A model generated the notes under the pieces. The model ran no database searches and was not told where the DNA came from. It saw nothing but the letters and a program-made list of their open reading frames with translations. From positions 7,633,501 through 7,697,500 of the forward strand of contig NZ_CP127173.1 in the NCBI RefSeq assembly GCF_030264295.1: a DNA stretch of 64,000 bases, in the 5' to 3' direction. A program made the translations under genes and the position numbers. Source of the stretch: Amycolatopsis nalaikhensis. GTDB taxonomy: Bacteria > Actinomycetota > Actinomycetes > Mycobacteriales > Pseudonocardiaceae. This document shows, one piece after another, positions 24,714 through 32,038 of this stretch (position 1 is the first letter of the stretch; each line of letters starts with the position of its first letter).

Positions 24714-25735
24714 GCTTCGCGCGGGAACTCGGCGCGCACGCCCAGCAGCCGCACCGCGCGGGTCAGCTCGAACATCCCGAGCACCTCGCGCGCCGCCCGG
24801 TCGATCTCGGCGGCGTCGGACGTCGGCTCCGGGAGCGTGATGCTGTGCGTGTGGGTCAGGAACGGCACGAACCGGACCTTGACCGCGACCCGTGCCGCCG
24901 GGCGGCCCTCGTCGAGGACGTCCTGCGTGACGCGCTTGGCCAGCGCCGACACCTCCGCGGCCATCTCCGCCGGGTCCGTCAGGTCGCGCTGGTAGGTCGT
25001 CTCGCGGCTGCGCGAGCGGGCCACGTACGGCGTCGCGCTGACGTCGGCGTCGCTGATGCCGCCGCCGAGCAGCCGCAGCCACGGGCCGGTCTTGGGGCCG
25101 AACCGCGCGGCCAGCTCCGCCGGGTCCGCGCCCGCGAGGTCGAGGACGGTGTGGATGCCCAGCTCCGCGAGCTTCTTCGCGGTCTTGCCGCCGATGCCCC
25201 AGAGCGCGTCGGTCGGGCACGCGGCCATCACGTCCCACCAGTTCTCCTGGGTGAGCCGGAAGATCCCGCCCGGTTTGCCGAAGCCGGTGGCGAGCTTCGC
25301 GCGCAGCTTGTTGTCGCCGATCCCGACCGCGCACGACAGGCCCGTCTCGCGGGCGACGGCCTCCCGGATCGACTCCGCCAGCGCCTCGGGGTCGTCGGCC
25401 TCAGCGGCGAGGAACGCCTCGTCCCACCCCAGCACCTGCACGACGACCGGGAACTCCCGCAGCGTCGCCATCACGTGCTCGGACACCTCGAGGTAGGCGG
25501 GCGGGTCGCTGGGCAGGAAGACGGCGTCGGGGCAGCGCCGGGCCGCGACGCGCAGCGGCATGCCGGACTGGACCCCGAACTCGCGCGCCTCGTACGACGC
25601 GGTCGCGACGACGGCGCGTTCGGTGGGGTCGCCGTTGCCGCCGACCACGACGGGCTTGCCCCGCAGCTCGGGGTGGCGGGCGATCTCGACCGCGGCGATG
25701 AACTGGTCGAGGTCGACGTGCAGAACCCACTTCAC
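24707..25735 (-). CDS. dinB: DinB-type Y-family DNA polymerase IV (DinB2/DinP-like)
   Basis: 342 residues from the GTG at 25735 (VKWVLHVDLDQFIAAVE). Upstream in-frame sequence to 25927 is not protein-like and overlaps the next gene. Catalytic acids are D8 in HVDLDQF and D105/E106 in GWDEAF. The helix-hairpin-helix region reads LWGIGGKTAKKLAELGI. It closely resembles mycobacterial DinP/DinB2. No beta-clamp binding peptide is visible at the C-terminus (LGVRAEFPREAS), which also fits the DinB2 group. Such polymerases perform error-prone or ribonucleotide-tolerant synthesis across lesions, and one could supply extension during end joining, although no direct link is shown. The last codon and stop lie inside a palindromic repeat. 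Confidence 0.92.
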   Translation of the reverse strand: MKWVLHVDLDQFIAAVEIARHPELRGKPVVVGGNGDPTERAVVATASYEAREFGVQSGMPLRVAARRCPDAVFLPSDPPAYLEVSEHVMATLREFPVVVQVLGWDEAFLAAEADDPEALAESIREAVARETGLSCAVGIGDNKLRAKLATGFGKPGGIFRLTQENWWDVMAACPTDALWGIGGKTAKKLAELGIHTVLDLAGADPAELAARFGPKTGPWLRLLGGGISDADVSATPYVARSRSRETTYQRDLTDPAEMAAEVSALAKRVTQDVLDEGRPAARVAVKVRFVPFLTHTHSITLPEPTSDAAEIDRAAREVLGMFELTRAVRLLGVRAEFPREAS

Positions 25736-25758
25736 CGGCCCAGTCTGCCCCAGAACCG

Positions 25759-26022
25759 TCAGAGGCGGTGGCCGGCGACGTGCGTCCACACCGTCCCGGT
25801 GAAGGCGATGATCCCGCAGAGGGTGACGCCGGGGTCGGGCAGCACGAGCCCGACGACCAGCAGGGTGACGGCGGCGATGTCCAGCGCGACCAGCAGGGCC
25901 GTGCGGAGGGCACGCGGCTTCCGGCACCGCCCTTCACGTAGGGCGGTGGCCAGGTCGGGGTCGCTGAGCTCGAGACTGCGTTCGATCTTCGCGAGCTCGG
26001 TGCGGTCGTGGTGGCTGAGCAT
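25759..26022 (-). CDS. DUF3040 membrane protein
   Basis: 87 residues; ATG 26022 with AAGGAGT 8 bases upstream. The N-terminal MLSHHDRTELAKIERSL is the signature of DUF3040 proteins: a short cytosolic helix that begins with Leu-Ser and acidic residues. Two transmembrane helices follow (ALLVALDIAAVTLLVVGLVL and GVTLCGIIAFTGTVWTHVA). The family is restricted to actinobacteria and has no assigned function. It lies 23 bp upstream of the dinB start on the same strand and could be co-transcribed with it, but there is no known functional relation. Confidence 0.85.
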   Translation of the reverse strand: MLSHHDRTELAKIERSLELSDPDLATALREGRCRKPRALRTALLVALDIAAVTLLVVGLVLPDPGVTLCGIIAFTGTVWTHVAGHRL

Positions 26023-26310
26023 CGGGGTACTCCTTCGGCGCCGAACCCGCCGTATCGCCTGAGCGAATACCCAATCGTCCCCCGGACGAACCGCCGAACG
26101 TCTTCTCATTTCGTGCTTTTCGCTGCTCCGACCGGGTGATCTGCGCTCCGTGACCGGTTTCGGGCACGCTAGGTTCCCCTTCGACGAGGCCGGTTGGCCC
26201 GGACGGCGGAGGGGGTGCCCGCGAGGGCAGCCGTGGGGGGTCGGGGGCCCGGTTTCCTTTCCGCGCGACGGGCGCACCCGGCCGGACCCTTCAACCAGCC
26301 GGAGGACTTC
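26023..26310. other. Intergenic leader region of the MetE-like gene
   Basis: 288 bp between divergent genes. It contains a small hairpin, TGCCC-GCGA-GGGCA (26216-26229), and G-rich runs up to about 26250. I looked for SAM, SAM-IV or cobalamin riboswitch cores, expected before methionine genes, and found none of their conserved blocks. The region may still be a structured leader. Confidence 0.35.
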
Positions 26311-27372
26311 ATGACCCTGCCCACCGAACCGATCGGCAGCATCCCGCGGCCGGACTACCTCGTGGCGGGCCTCGGCGACTTCGCCGAGGGCCGGATCGAC
26401 GCCGCCGCGCTGGCCGAGCTGGAGAGCCGGGCGCTGGCCGACACGATCAGCCGGTTCGAGGAGACCGGGTCGCCGGTCGTCACGGACGGAGAGCAGGGCA
26501 AGCCGAGCTTCGCGACGTACCCGCTGGCCGGGCTGACCGCATTGGCCCCGGACGGCGTCGTCATCCCGTTCGCCGACGGGCACACCCGCCAGCTGCCGCG
26601 GCTGACCGCGGGCCCGTTCCGCTACGCGACCCACGCGGACGAGTACCTGACGCGGGCGAAGGCGCTCACGGGCAAGCCGGTCAAGCAGGCGGTGATCGCC
26701 GCGTCGGCGTTGTCGCTGATCTACCCGGCCGACGGCATCGAGGGGTACTCGCAGGAGCAGTTCGTCGCCGACCTGGTGAACGAGGCCGAGGCGGACATCC
26801 GCCGCAGCCTGGAGGCGGGCGCGGACAGCGTCCAGATCGACTTCACCGAGGGGCGGCTGTCGCTGAAGCTCGACCCGTCCGGCGGGCTGCTGCGGCAGTT
26901 CGTCGAGCTGAACAACGCGGTGCTCGACCGGTTCACGGCGGAGGAGCGCGCGAAGATCGGCGTCCACACCTGCCCGGGCGGCGACCAGGACTCGGTGCAC
27001 AGCCTCGACGTCGACTACGCGGGCCTGCTCCCGGCGTTGTTCGACCTGAAGGCCGGACGTTTCTTCGTGCAGCTGGCGAGCGAGGCCGACCCGGAGCGCG
27101 CGCTGGGCGTGATCGCCGAGAACCTCAAGGCGGACCAGCGGCTGTTCATCGGCGTCACGGACCCGATCGACCCGCGGGTGGAGACGGCGGAGGAGGTCCG
27201 CGACCGGGTGCTCACCGCGGCGAAGTTCATCGCGCCCGACCGGCTCGGCACGTGCGACGACTGCGGGTTCTCGCCGTTCGCCGACGACACGTCGACGTCG
27301 CGGGACATCGCGTTCGCGAAGATCACGGCGCGGGTCGAGGGCACGAAGCTGGCGGCCGAGAAGCTGGGCTGA
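26311..27372 (+). CDS. Cobalamin-independent methionine synthase C-terminal-like protein
   Basis: 353 residues forming one MetE-type TIM barrel, half the length of canonical MetE. ATG 26311 follows GGAGGA. Zinc ligands are H219 and C221 in VHTCPGG and C315 in CDDCGFSPF. The start TEPIGSIPRPDYLV and DFTEGRLSLKLD fit the group of short MetE homologues. These 'core' enzymes transfer methyl groups to a thiol using a simpler methyl donor than methyltetrahydrofolate, or act on other thiols. The exact reaction cannot be told from sequence. It is the second methyl-cycle gene in the window besides ahcY, 4 kb away. The convergent LysE gene ends 4 bp beyond its stop. Confidence 0.85.
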   Translation: MTLPTEPIGSIPRPDYLVAGLGDFAEGRIDAAALAELESRALADTISRFEETGSPVVTDGEQGKPSFATYPLAGLTALAPDGVVIPFADGHTRQLPRLTAGPFRYATHADEYLTRAKALTGKPVKQAVIAASALSLIYPADGIEGYSQEQFVADLVNEAEADIRRSLEAGADSVQIDFTEGRLSLKLDPSGGLLRQFVELNNAVLDRFTAEERAKIGVHTCPGGDQDSVHSLDVDYAGLLPALFDLKAGRFFVQLASEADPERALGVIAENLKADQRLFIGVTDPIDPRVETAEEVRDRVLTAAKFIAPDRLGTCDDCGFSPFADDTSTSRDIAFAKITARVEGTKLAAEKLG

Positions 27373-27375
27373 GCG

Positions 27376-28008
27376 TCACGCGGTCTCGGCGGCGACCTTC
27401 AGGCCGAGTGCGACGAGCACCCCGCCGAGGACGGCGTCGAGGCCGCGGCGGACGCGGCCGTCGCTGAAGAACCGGCGCAGGGTCCCGACGACGGCGGCGA
27501 GGGTGACGAACCAGAGCACGGTGCCGGCGGTCGCGATGGCGGCCAGTTCGAGCGTCTGCAACGTCGAGCCGTCGGCGGGCAGGAACTGCGGGAGCAAGGC
27601 GAGGAAGTAGACGGCGACCTTGGGGTTGAGCAGGTTGGTGAACAGCCCCTGCCGGAAGGCGGCCCCGGCCTTGAGCGGCTGGGTGTCCTTGGCGGGCCCG
27701 AGGTCCCGGTATTCGCCGCGGCGCACGGCGAGCCAGGCCTTGACCCCGAGGAAGACGAGGTAGGCGGCCCCGACGAGCTTCACGACGGTGAACGCTACGG
27801 CGGACGCGGTGAGCACGGCGGCGACGCCGAGCGCGATGGCGACGACCCAGGCGAAGACCCCGAGCGCGATCCCGGCCCCGGCGGCCATCCCGGCCCGCCT
27901 GCCCCCGGCGAGTGAAGACCGCGTGACGACGACGAAGTCCGGCCCGGGCGACATCGCTCCCAGGACGACGACCAGCAGGAACGAGGCGGCGGTGGCACCG
28001 GGGATCAT
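27376..28008 (-). CDS. LysE-family amino-acid/metabolite exporter
   Basis: 210 residues with about six membrane helices. MSPGPDFVVVTRSSLAGGRRAG is the classic LysE/RhtB signature (shown here in two overlapping parts, residues 19-40). FTNLLNPKVAVYFLALLPQFL near residue 130 is the second conserved loop. It likely exports an amino acid or homoserine-lactone-like compound across the inner membrane. The start at ATG 28008 has TATGCT 6 bases before it, suggesting a leaderless transcript. An annotated extension further upstream would overlap the ribA leader. Divergent from ribA with about 160 bp between. Confidence 0.88.
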   Translation of the reverse strand: MIPGATAASFLLVVVLGAMSPGPDFVVVTRSSLAGGRRAGMAAGAGIALGVFAWVVAIALGVAAVLTASAVAFTVVKLVGAAYLVFLGVKAWLAVRRGEYRDLGPAKDTQPLKAGAAFRQGLFTNLLNPKVAVYFLALLPQFLPADGSTLQTLELAAIATAGTVLWFVTLAAVVGTLRRFFSDGRVRRGLDAVLGGVLVALGLKVAAETA

Positions 28009-28110
28009 GCCGCGAGCATACGACCCGGTCGCCAGTGATTTTCTCGTCACCATCGGGAAGAAGCCGTGCGCCGCCGCTGTTGGGGACGTGGTGTCGAGCC
28101 CATCGAGACT

Positions 28111-28124
28111 GTTCGAATTCGAAC
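28111..28124. promoter_or_regulatory. Perfect 14 bp palindrome upstream of ribA
   Basis: GTTCGAATTCGAAC is a perfect palindrome, unusually AT-rich for this genome, followed 6 bp later by a possible -10, TAGGGT (28131-28136). It looks like an operator over the ribA promoter. The half-sites point the opposite way from a LexA box, so SOS control is unlikely. Confidence 0.5.
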
Positions 28125-28167
28125 TTCCGGTAGGGTCGATCTTGTGGGCGATCCCAGGGGAGAGAGC

Positions 28168-28779
28168 ATGACGGCTGAGGTGCGGACGCGGGTGCGGATC
28201 CCGCTGCGGCTCGACGGCGGCGTCGCGGTCGACGCCGAAGCCGTCACCTTCCGCGGCCTGGCCGACGACGGCGAGCACCTGGCCTTCGTCCTGGGCACTC
28301 CTGGCGACGTGCCGCTCGTGCGGCCGCACTCCGAATGCCTCACCGGGGACGTCTTCGGCTCCGCGCGCTGCGATTGCGGCCCGCAGCTGGCCGAGGCCGT
28401 CGCGCGGATCTCCGAGGCCGGTGGGTACCTGCTGTACCTGCGGCAGGAGGGCCGGGGGATCGGCCTCTACAACAAGCTCGACGCCTACGCCCTGCAGGAC
28501 GGCGGCCTCGACACCTACGCCGCCAACGCCGCGCTCGGCCTGCCCGAGGACGCGCGGGACTACACTGTCGCCGCGCAGATGCTGCAGGCGCTCGGGGTCG
28601 CGGAAGTCGATCTGCTGTCGAACAACCCGGACAAGGCGGCCCAGCTCGAAGCGGCCGGGATCGCCGTGCGCGAGCGCGTCGCGACCGGCGTCTTCGCGAC
28701 CGAGAACAACGTCCGGTACCTGCGGGCCAAGGTGGAGCAGACCGGGCACACGCTGACCCTGCCCGGCCTCGCCAGCTAG
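28168..28779 (+). CDS. ribA: GTP cyclohydrolase II
   Basis: 203 residues; ATG 28168 behind GGGGAGAGAG. It catalyses the first committed step of riboflavin synthesis, opening GTP to the pyrimidine precursor with release of formate and pyrophosphate. The zinc cysteines are C57, C68 and C70 in HSECLTGDVFGSARCDCG. The GTP-binding/catalytic part is YLRQEGRGIGLYNKL, and LLSNNPDKAAQLEAAGI is the conserved C-terminal block. This is a stand-alone RibA without the fused DHBP synthase (RibB) common in actinobacterial rib operons, so it is probably a second copy or an alternative route for flavin-rich metabolism; several flavoenzymes are encoded nearby. It ends overlapping the convergent marR gene by 4 bp. 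Confidence 0.93.
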   Translation: MTAEVRTRVRIPLRLDGGVAVDAEAVTFRGLADDGEHLAFVLGTPGDVPLVRPHSECLTGDVFGSARCDCGPQLAEAVARISEAGGYLLYLRQEGRGIGLYNKLDAYALQDGGLDTYAANAALGLPEDARDYTVAAQMLQALGVAEVDLLSNNPDKAAQLEAAGIAVRERVATGVFATENNVRYLRAKVEQTGHTLTLPGLAS

Positions 28780-29308
28780 GCCAGGCGCTGGGCCGCCGCG
28801 GCCGCCGGCCCGGTGGTGAGCTTCTCCAGCAGTCCGATGAGGACCGTCTGCTCTTCGGGCGTCAGCGACGCCGCCCAGGCCCGTTCGCGGGTGTTGTGCG
28901 CCTGGTAGGCGTCCGTCACCGCCGCGTGGCCCGCTTCCGTCAACGTCAGCCGGACCGCTCGGCGGTCCTCCGGCACCTGGGTGCGGGTCACCAGCCCGTC
29001 CCGCTCCAGGGTCTTGACCAGTGCCGACACCGCCGCGCGGCTCATCCCGGCGAGCCGGGCCGCGTGGCGGGACTCCAGCGGGCCCGCGAGCCACAGCACG
29101 AACAGCACCCGGAACCCGCCCCAGCTCAGCCCGCGCGGGCGGTGCACCGTCGACTCCCAGTCGTAGACCAGCGCGCCGGCCAGCCGGTGCAGCGTGAGGC
29201 CGAGGCGCATCGCCACCGGATCGGTCGCGGGCAGCTCGGCCTGCGTCTTGCCGATCGCGTAGTCGACGAACGAGAGGTAGTCGAGCCTTCGGCCGGTCGG
29301 TCGGTCAT
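28776..29308 (-). CDS. MarR-family regulator, probably frameshifted near its start
   Basis: The intact reading frame from a GTG at 29216 gives 146 residues with a MarR winged helix (HAARLAGMSRAAVSALVKTL, wing TRTQVPEDRRAVRLTLTEAG). Upstream of that GTG the same frame still looks like protein (LDYLSFVDYAIGKTQAEL) but has no start codon. A start exists one frame over at ATG 29308 (MTDRPAEG), with TAACCT 6 bases before it, as in leaderless promoters. Adding one base near 29284 would join MTDRPAEG to LDYLSFVD. So either a single-base deletion inactivates the gene, or the sequence has an error there. It diverges from the MBL/monooxygenase pair and likely represses them. Confidence 0.8.
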
Positions 29309-29360
29309 GCGGCCAGGTTAGGCCGTGCCACGCGAGCCCCTCCCACGGCCGGTCCGCGGC

Positions 29361-29444
29361 GCGCTGAAGGGGACTTTCCTCGCATCTGATGCGCTGAAGG
29401 GGACTTTTATCGCATCAGATGCACTGAACGTCCCCTTCAGCCCA
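29361..29444. repeat. 84 bp intergenic palindromic element, copy 3
   Basis: Begins GCGCTGAAGGGGACTTTCCT and ends CCCCTTCAGCCCA, same orientation and length as the copy at 5278. The unit TGAAGGGGACTTT...CGCATC appears twice in tandem about 30 bp apart, then the inverted end follows. It lies between marR and the MBL-fold gene and carries no coding potential. Confidence 0.85.
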
Positions 29445-29504
29445 CCGGTGCCCGGCGACGAGGGGTTCCGCGTGGCGGCCCGGCGGACTAGCCTGGCCGG
29501 GACG

Positions 29505-29527
29505 TTGGTCAAACCTTTGACGACCAA
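29505..29527. promoter_or_regulatory. Inverted-repeat operator candidate upstream of the MBL-fold gene
   Basis: GTCAAACCTTTGAC is nested inside flanking TTGGTC and GACCAA, giving a 23 bp dyad that ends 13 bp before the GTG start. A possible -10, TAGCCT (29489-29494), lies just upstream, so a bound protein would block initiation. The divergent MarR is the natural candidate. Confidence 0.6.
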
Positions 29528-29540
29528 AGGAGCGCTCGTC

Positions 29541-30503
29541 GTGACGAAGAAAGCCTTCGCCTCTTCGGCCGACCTGGCGGAGAAAGCGCAAACCCTCGAA
29601 GTCCTCGCGGACGGCGTCTACGCGCTCACCGCCGAAGGCGACCCGAACATCGGCGCCATCGAAGGGGAGGACTTCCTCGTCTGCTTCGAGGCCCTCGCCA
29701 CGCCGGTCGCGGCCGCCGAGTGGCTGGCGAAACTCCGCGAGCACACCGACAAACCCGTGCGCTACCTGGTGCTCAGCCACTACCACGCGGTGCGCGTGCT
29801 CGGCGCGTCGGCGTTCGACGCGGACGTGATCGTCGCGCACGAGAACACCCGCGCCCTGGTCGCCGAACGCGGCAAGGAGGACTGGGCGAGCGAGTTCGGC
29901 CGGATGCCGCGGCTGGCGAAGGGCGCGGACTCGGTGCCGGGGCTGACCTGGCCGACGCTCACCTTCTCCGACCGGCTGACCATCGACCTCGGCGGCGACC
30001 GCGGCGACCTCGTGCTGCAGTACTGCGGGCGCGGCCACACCGAAGGCGACATCGTGGCCTGGCTGCCGCGGCAGCGGATCCTCTACGCCGGTGACCTCGT
30101 CGAAGCCGAAGCCGCGCTGTACACCGGCGACGCCTTCCACCGCGACTGGTCGTCGTCCACTTTGGACCGGGTGGCCGCGTTCGGGGCCGAGGTGCTGATC
30201 GGCGGCCGCGGCGGCGTGAGCCGCGGTCGCGACGCGGTCGACGCCGCCATCGCGCAGACCCGCCACTTCCTCACCACGATGATCCGCGAGGTCGGGGCGG
30301 TGCGGGAGCGCGGCGGCACGCTCAAGGAAGCCTTCGAGCGCACGCACGCGGCGCTCGAAGGGCAGTACGGCCAGTGGCCGATCTTCGAGCACTGCCTGCC
30401 CTTCGACGTCTCGCGCTTGTGGGACGAACTGTCCGGTGTGGAGCGGCCGGTGATCTGGACCGCCGAACGCGACCGCGAGGTCTGGGACCAGCTCCAAGGA
30501 TGA
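29541..30503 (+). CDS. Metallo-beta-lactamase-fold hydrolase with altered metal motif
   Basis: 320 residues; GTG 29541 with GGAG 8 bases upstream. The MBL fold is recognisable from GEDFLVCFEALATP, the histidine motif LSHYHAVRVLGAS, GRGHTEGDIVAWLP and LYAGDLVEAE. In the HxHxDH motif only H80 and H82 remain; the Asp and third His are V84 and R85, so the second metal site should be missing. A one-metal hydrolase or a non-hydrolytic role is possible. The stop overlaps the start of an FAD monooxygenase (ATGA), showing a two-gene operon, and a MarR gene diverges from it. This suggests inducible handling of an aromatic compound: hydroxylation plus hydrolysis or ring opening. Confidence 0.82.
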   Translation: MTKKAFASSADLAEKAQTLEVLADGVYALTAEGDPNIGAIEGEDFLVCFEALATPVAAAEWLAKLREHTDKPVRYLVLSHYHAVRVLGASAFDADVIVAHENTRALVAERGKEDWASEFGRMPRLAKGADSVPGLTWPTLTFSDRLTIDLGGDRGDLVLQYCGRGHTEGDIVAWLPRQRILYAGDLVEAEAALYTGDAFHRDWSSSTLDRVAAFGAEVLIGGRGGVSRGRDAVDAAIAQTRHFLTTMIREVGAVRERGGTLKEAFERTHAALEGQYGQWPIFEHCLPFDVSRLWDELSGVERPVIWTAERDREVWDQLQG

Positions 30504-31996
30504 GCGTCGCGGTCCTCGGCAGCGGCCCGGTCGGCCAGACGGCCGCGCTGCTGCTCGCGCGCCGGGGCGTGCCGGTGGTGCTCGTCGACGAGCACGAGGT
30601 GCGTGACCCCGTGGGGTCCAAGGCGATCTGCCAGCAACGGGACACTTTGGACGTCTGGGCGTCCCTCGGCGCGGGCTGCCTCGTCGAGGAGGGGCTCACC
30701 TGGACGACGGCGCGGACCTACCACCGCGGCCAGGAGCTGTTCTCGCTGAAGCTGCCCGACGCCGGGTCCGCGTTGCCGCCGTTCGTGAACCTCTCGCAGG
30801 CGCGCGTCGAAGAGGTGCTCGACGAGCTCATCGCGGCCCAGCCGCTGATCGACGTCCGCCGCGGCCACCGCGTCACCGGGCTGACCCAGCCCGGCCGCGT
30901 GGTCGTCGAGTGCGCAACGGCGGACGGGCCGCGCCGGATCGAGGCCGACTACGCGATCGCGTGCACCGGCGCGCGCGGCGACGCGGTGCGGCGGGCCCTC
31001 GGGCTGCACCTGGCCGGGGTGTCCTTCCGCGACCTGTTCCTGATCTGCGACATCCGCGCGGACCTGCCGGGCTGGGCGGCCGAGCGCCGGTTCCACTTCG
31101 ACCCGCCCTGGAACCCGGGCCGTCAGGTGCTGATCCACCCGTGCCCCGGCTCGCAGTTCCGCATCGACTGGCAGGTCCCGGACGACTACGACCTCAGCGC
31201 CGAGGAGTCCGGCGGGGCGCTGGACACCCGGATCCGGGCGATCATCGGGTCCGTGCCGTACGAGGTCGTGTGGCGCTCGGTCTACCGGTTCCACACCCGG
31301 CTGGTCCCGCGGATGCGGGCCGGGCGCGTGCTGCTGGCCGGCGACTGCGCGCACCTGGTGGCGCCGTTCGGCGCCCGCGGCCTCAATTCGGGCGTCGCCG
31401 ACGCGGTGAACGCGGCGTGGAAGCTGGCCTGGGTCCTGCGCGGGGAGGCGGGGGAGGGCCTGCTGGAGAGCTATCACGCCGAGCGGCACGCGGCGGCCGT
31501 GGAGAACGCGGCGGTGACGACGGCGACCATGGACTTCCTGGTGCCGCAGGACGACGCCCAGCGCGCGCGGCGCCTCGACGTCCTCACCCGCGCGGCCACC
31601 GACCCGGCCGCCTGCGAGCAGGTCGACTCCGGACGGCTGGCCGAGCCGTTCTGGTACACCGGCTCGCCGCTGACCACGCCGGATCCGAGCCGTCCGTTCG
31701 CCGGGCGCCCGCCACGCGGTGCGGTGCCGCCACCGGGCCCCGGGATCCTGCTCCCGGACGTGACCGTCGCGAGTGGACGGTTGCGCGACCTCGCCCGGCC
31801 GGGGTTCCTGCTGCTGACCACGCCCGGCGTCGACCCCGGCGGGTTCCGGTCCGCGGAGATCCCGGTGGGCGGGGCGCTCGGCGCGCGTCCGGGCGAGGCC
31901 TGGCTGGTCCGCCCGGACGCGTACGTCGCGGCTGTGCTGTCCGACCCGTCGGCGGCGGAGGTCGAGGCCGCCCTCCGCCGCGCCACCGGGTCGTGA
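30500..31996 (+). CDS. FAD-dependent aromatic monooxygenase (PHBH/MhpA-like)
   Basis: 498 residues, group A flavin hydroxylase. The dinucleotide fold is VAVLGSGPVGQTAALLLARR (glycines at 7, 9 and 12). The mid-protein GD motif is LLAGDCAHLVAPFGARG. NAD(P)H-dependent ortho-hydroxylation of a phenolic ring is the family reaction. The C-terminal 140 residues resemble the thioredoxin-like domain of phenol hydroxylase/MhpA types. Start ATG 30500 overlaps the stop of the MBL gene. The product probably works with it on the same compound under MarR control. The last Ser codon and stop (TCG TGA) lie in a 46 bp palindromic repeat. Confidence 0.88.
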   Translation: MSVAVLGSGPVGQTAALLLARRGVPVVLVDEHEVRDPVGSKAICQQRDTLDVWASLGAGCLVEEGLTWTTARTYHRGQELFSLKLPDAGSALPPFVNLSQARVEEVLDELIAAQPLIDVRRGHRVTGLTQPGRVVVECATADGPRRIEADYAIACTGARGDAVRRALGLHLAGVSFRDLFLICDIRADLPGWAAERRFHFDPPWNPGRQVLIHPCPGSQFRIDWQVPDDYDLSAEESGGALDTRIRAIIGSVPYEVVWRSVYRFHTRLVPRMRAGRVLLAGDCAHLVAPFGARGLNSGVADAVNAAWKLAWVLRGEAGEGLLESYHAERHAAAVENAAVTTATMDFLVPQDDAQRARRLDVLTRAATDPAACEQVDSGRLAEPFWYTGSPLTTPDPSRPFAGRPPRGAVPPPGPGILLPDVTVASGRLRDLARPGFLLLTTPGVDPGGFRSAEIPVGGALGARPGEAWLVRPDAYVAAVLSDPSAAEVEAALRRATGS

Positions 31997-32035
31997 GTGT
32001 TCAGGGCGGTTCTAACCGCCCTAAACACTCACGAC
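31990..32035. repeat. 46 bp near-perfect palindrome (terminator-like repeat), copy 2
   Basis: Identical to the element at 24668 except for one base in the right arm (a G-U pair in RNA). Arms are 31990-32011 and 32014-32035. It contains the stop codon of the monooxygenase and lies 3 bp from the stop of the convergent GH55-like gene, serving as a terminator for both. Confidence 0.9.
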
Positions 32036-32038
32036 GGG

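Noticed and set aside
26040..26310. Possible SAM or cobalamin riboswitch before the MetE-like gene
   Set aside because: The expected conserved blocks (for example GGCAACC with GGTGCC, or GCCACTG) are absent. Only a small GNRA-loop hairpin is visible.
28111..28124. LexA (SOS) box upstream of ribA
   Set aside because: The half-sites are oriented GTTC...GAAC, opposite to the GAAC-N4-GTTC pattern of actinobacterial LexA boxes.
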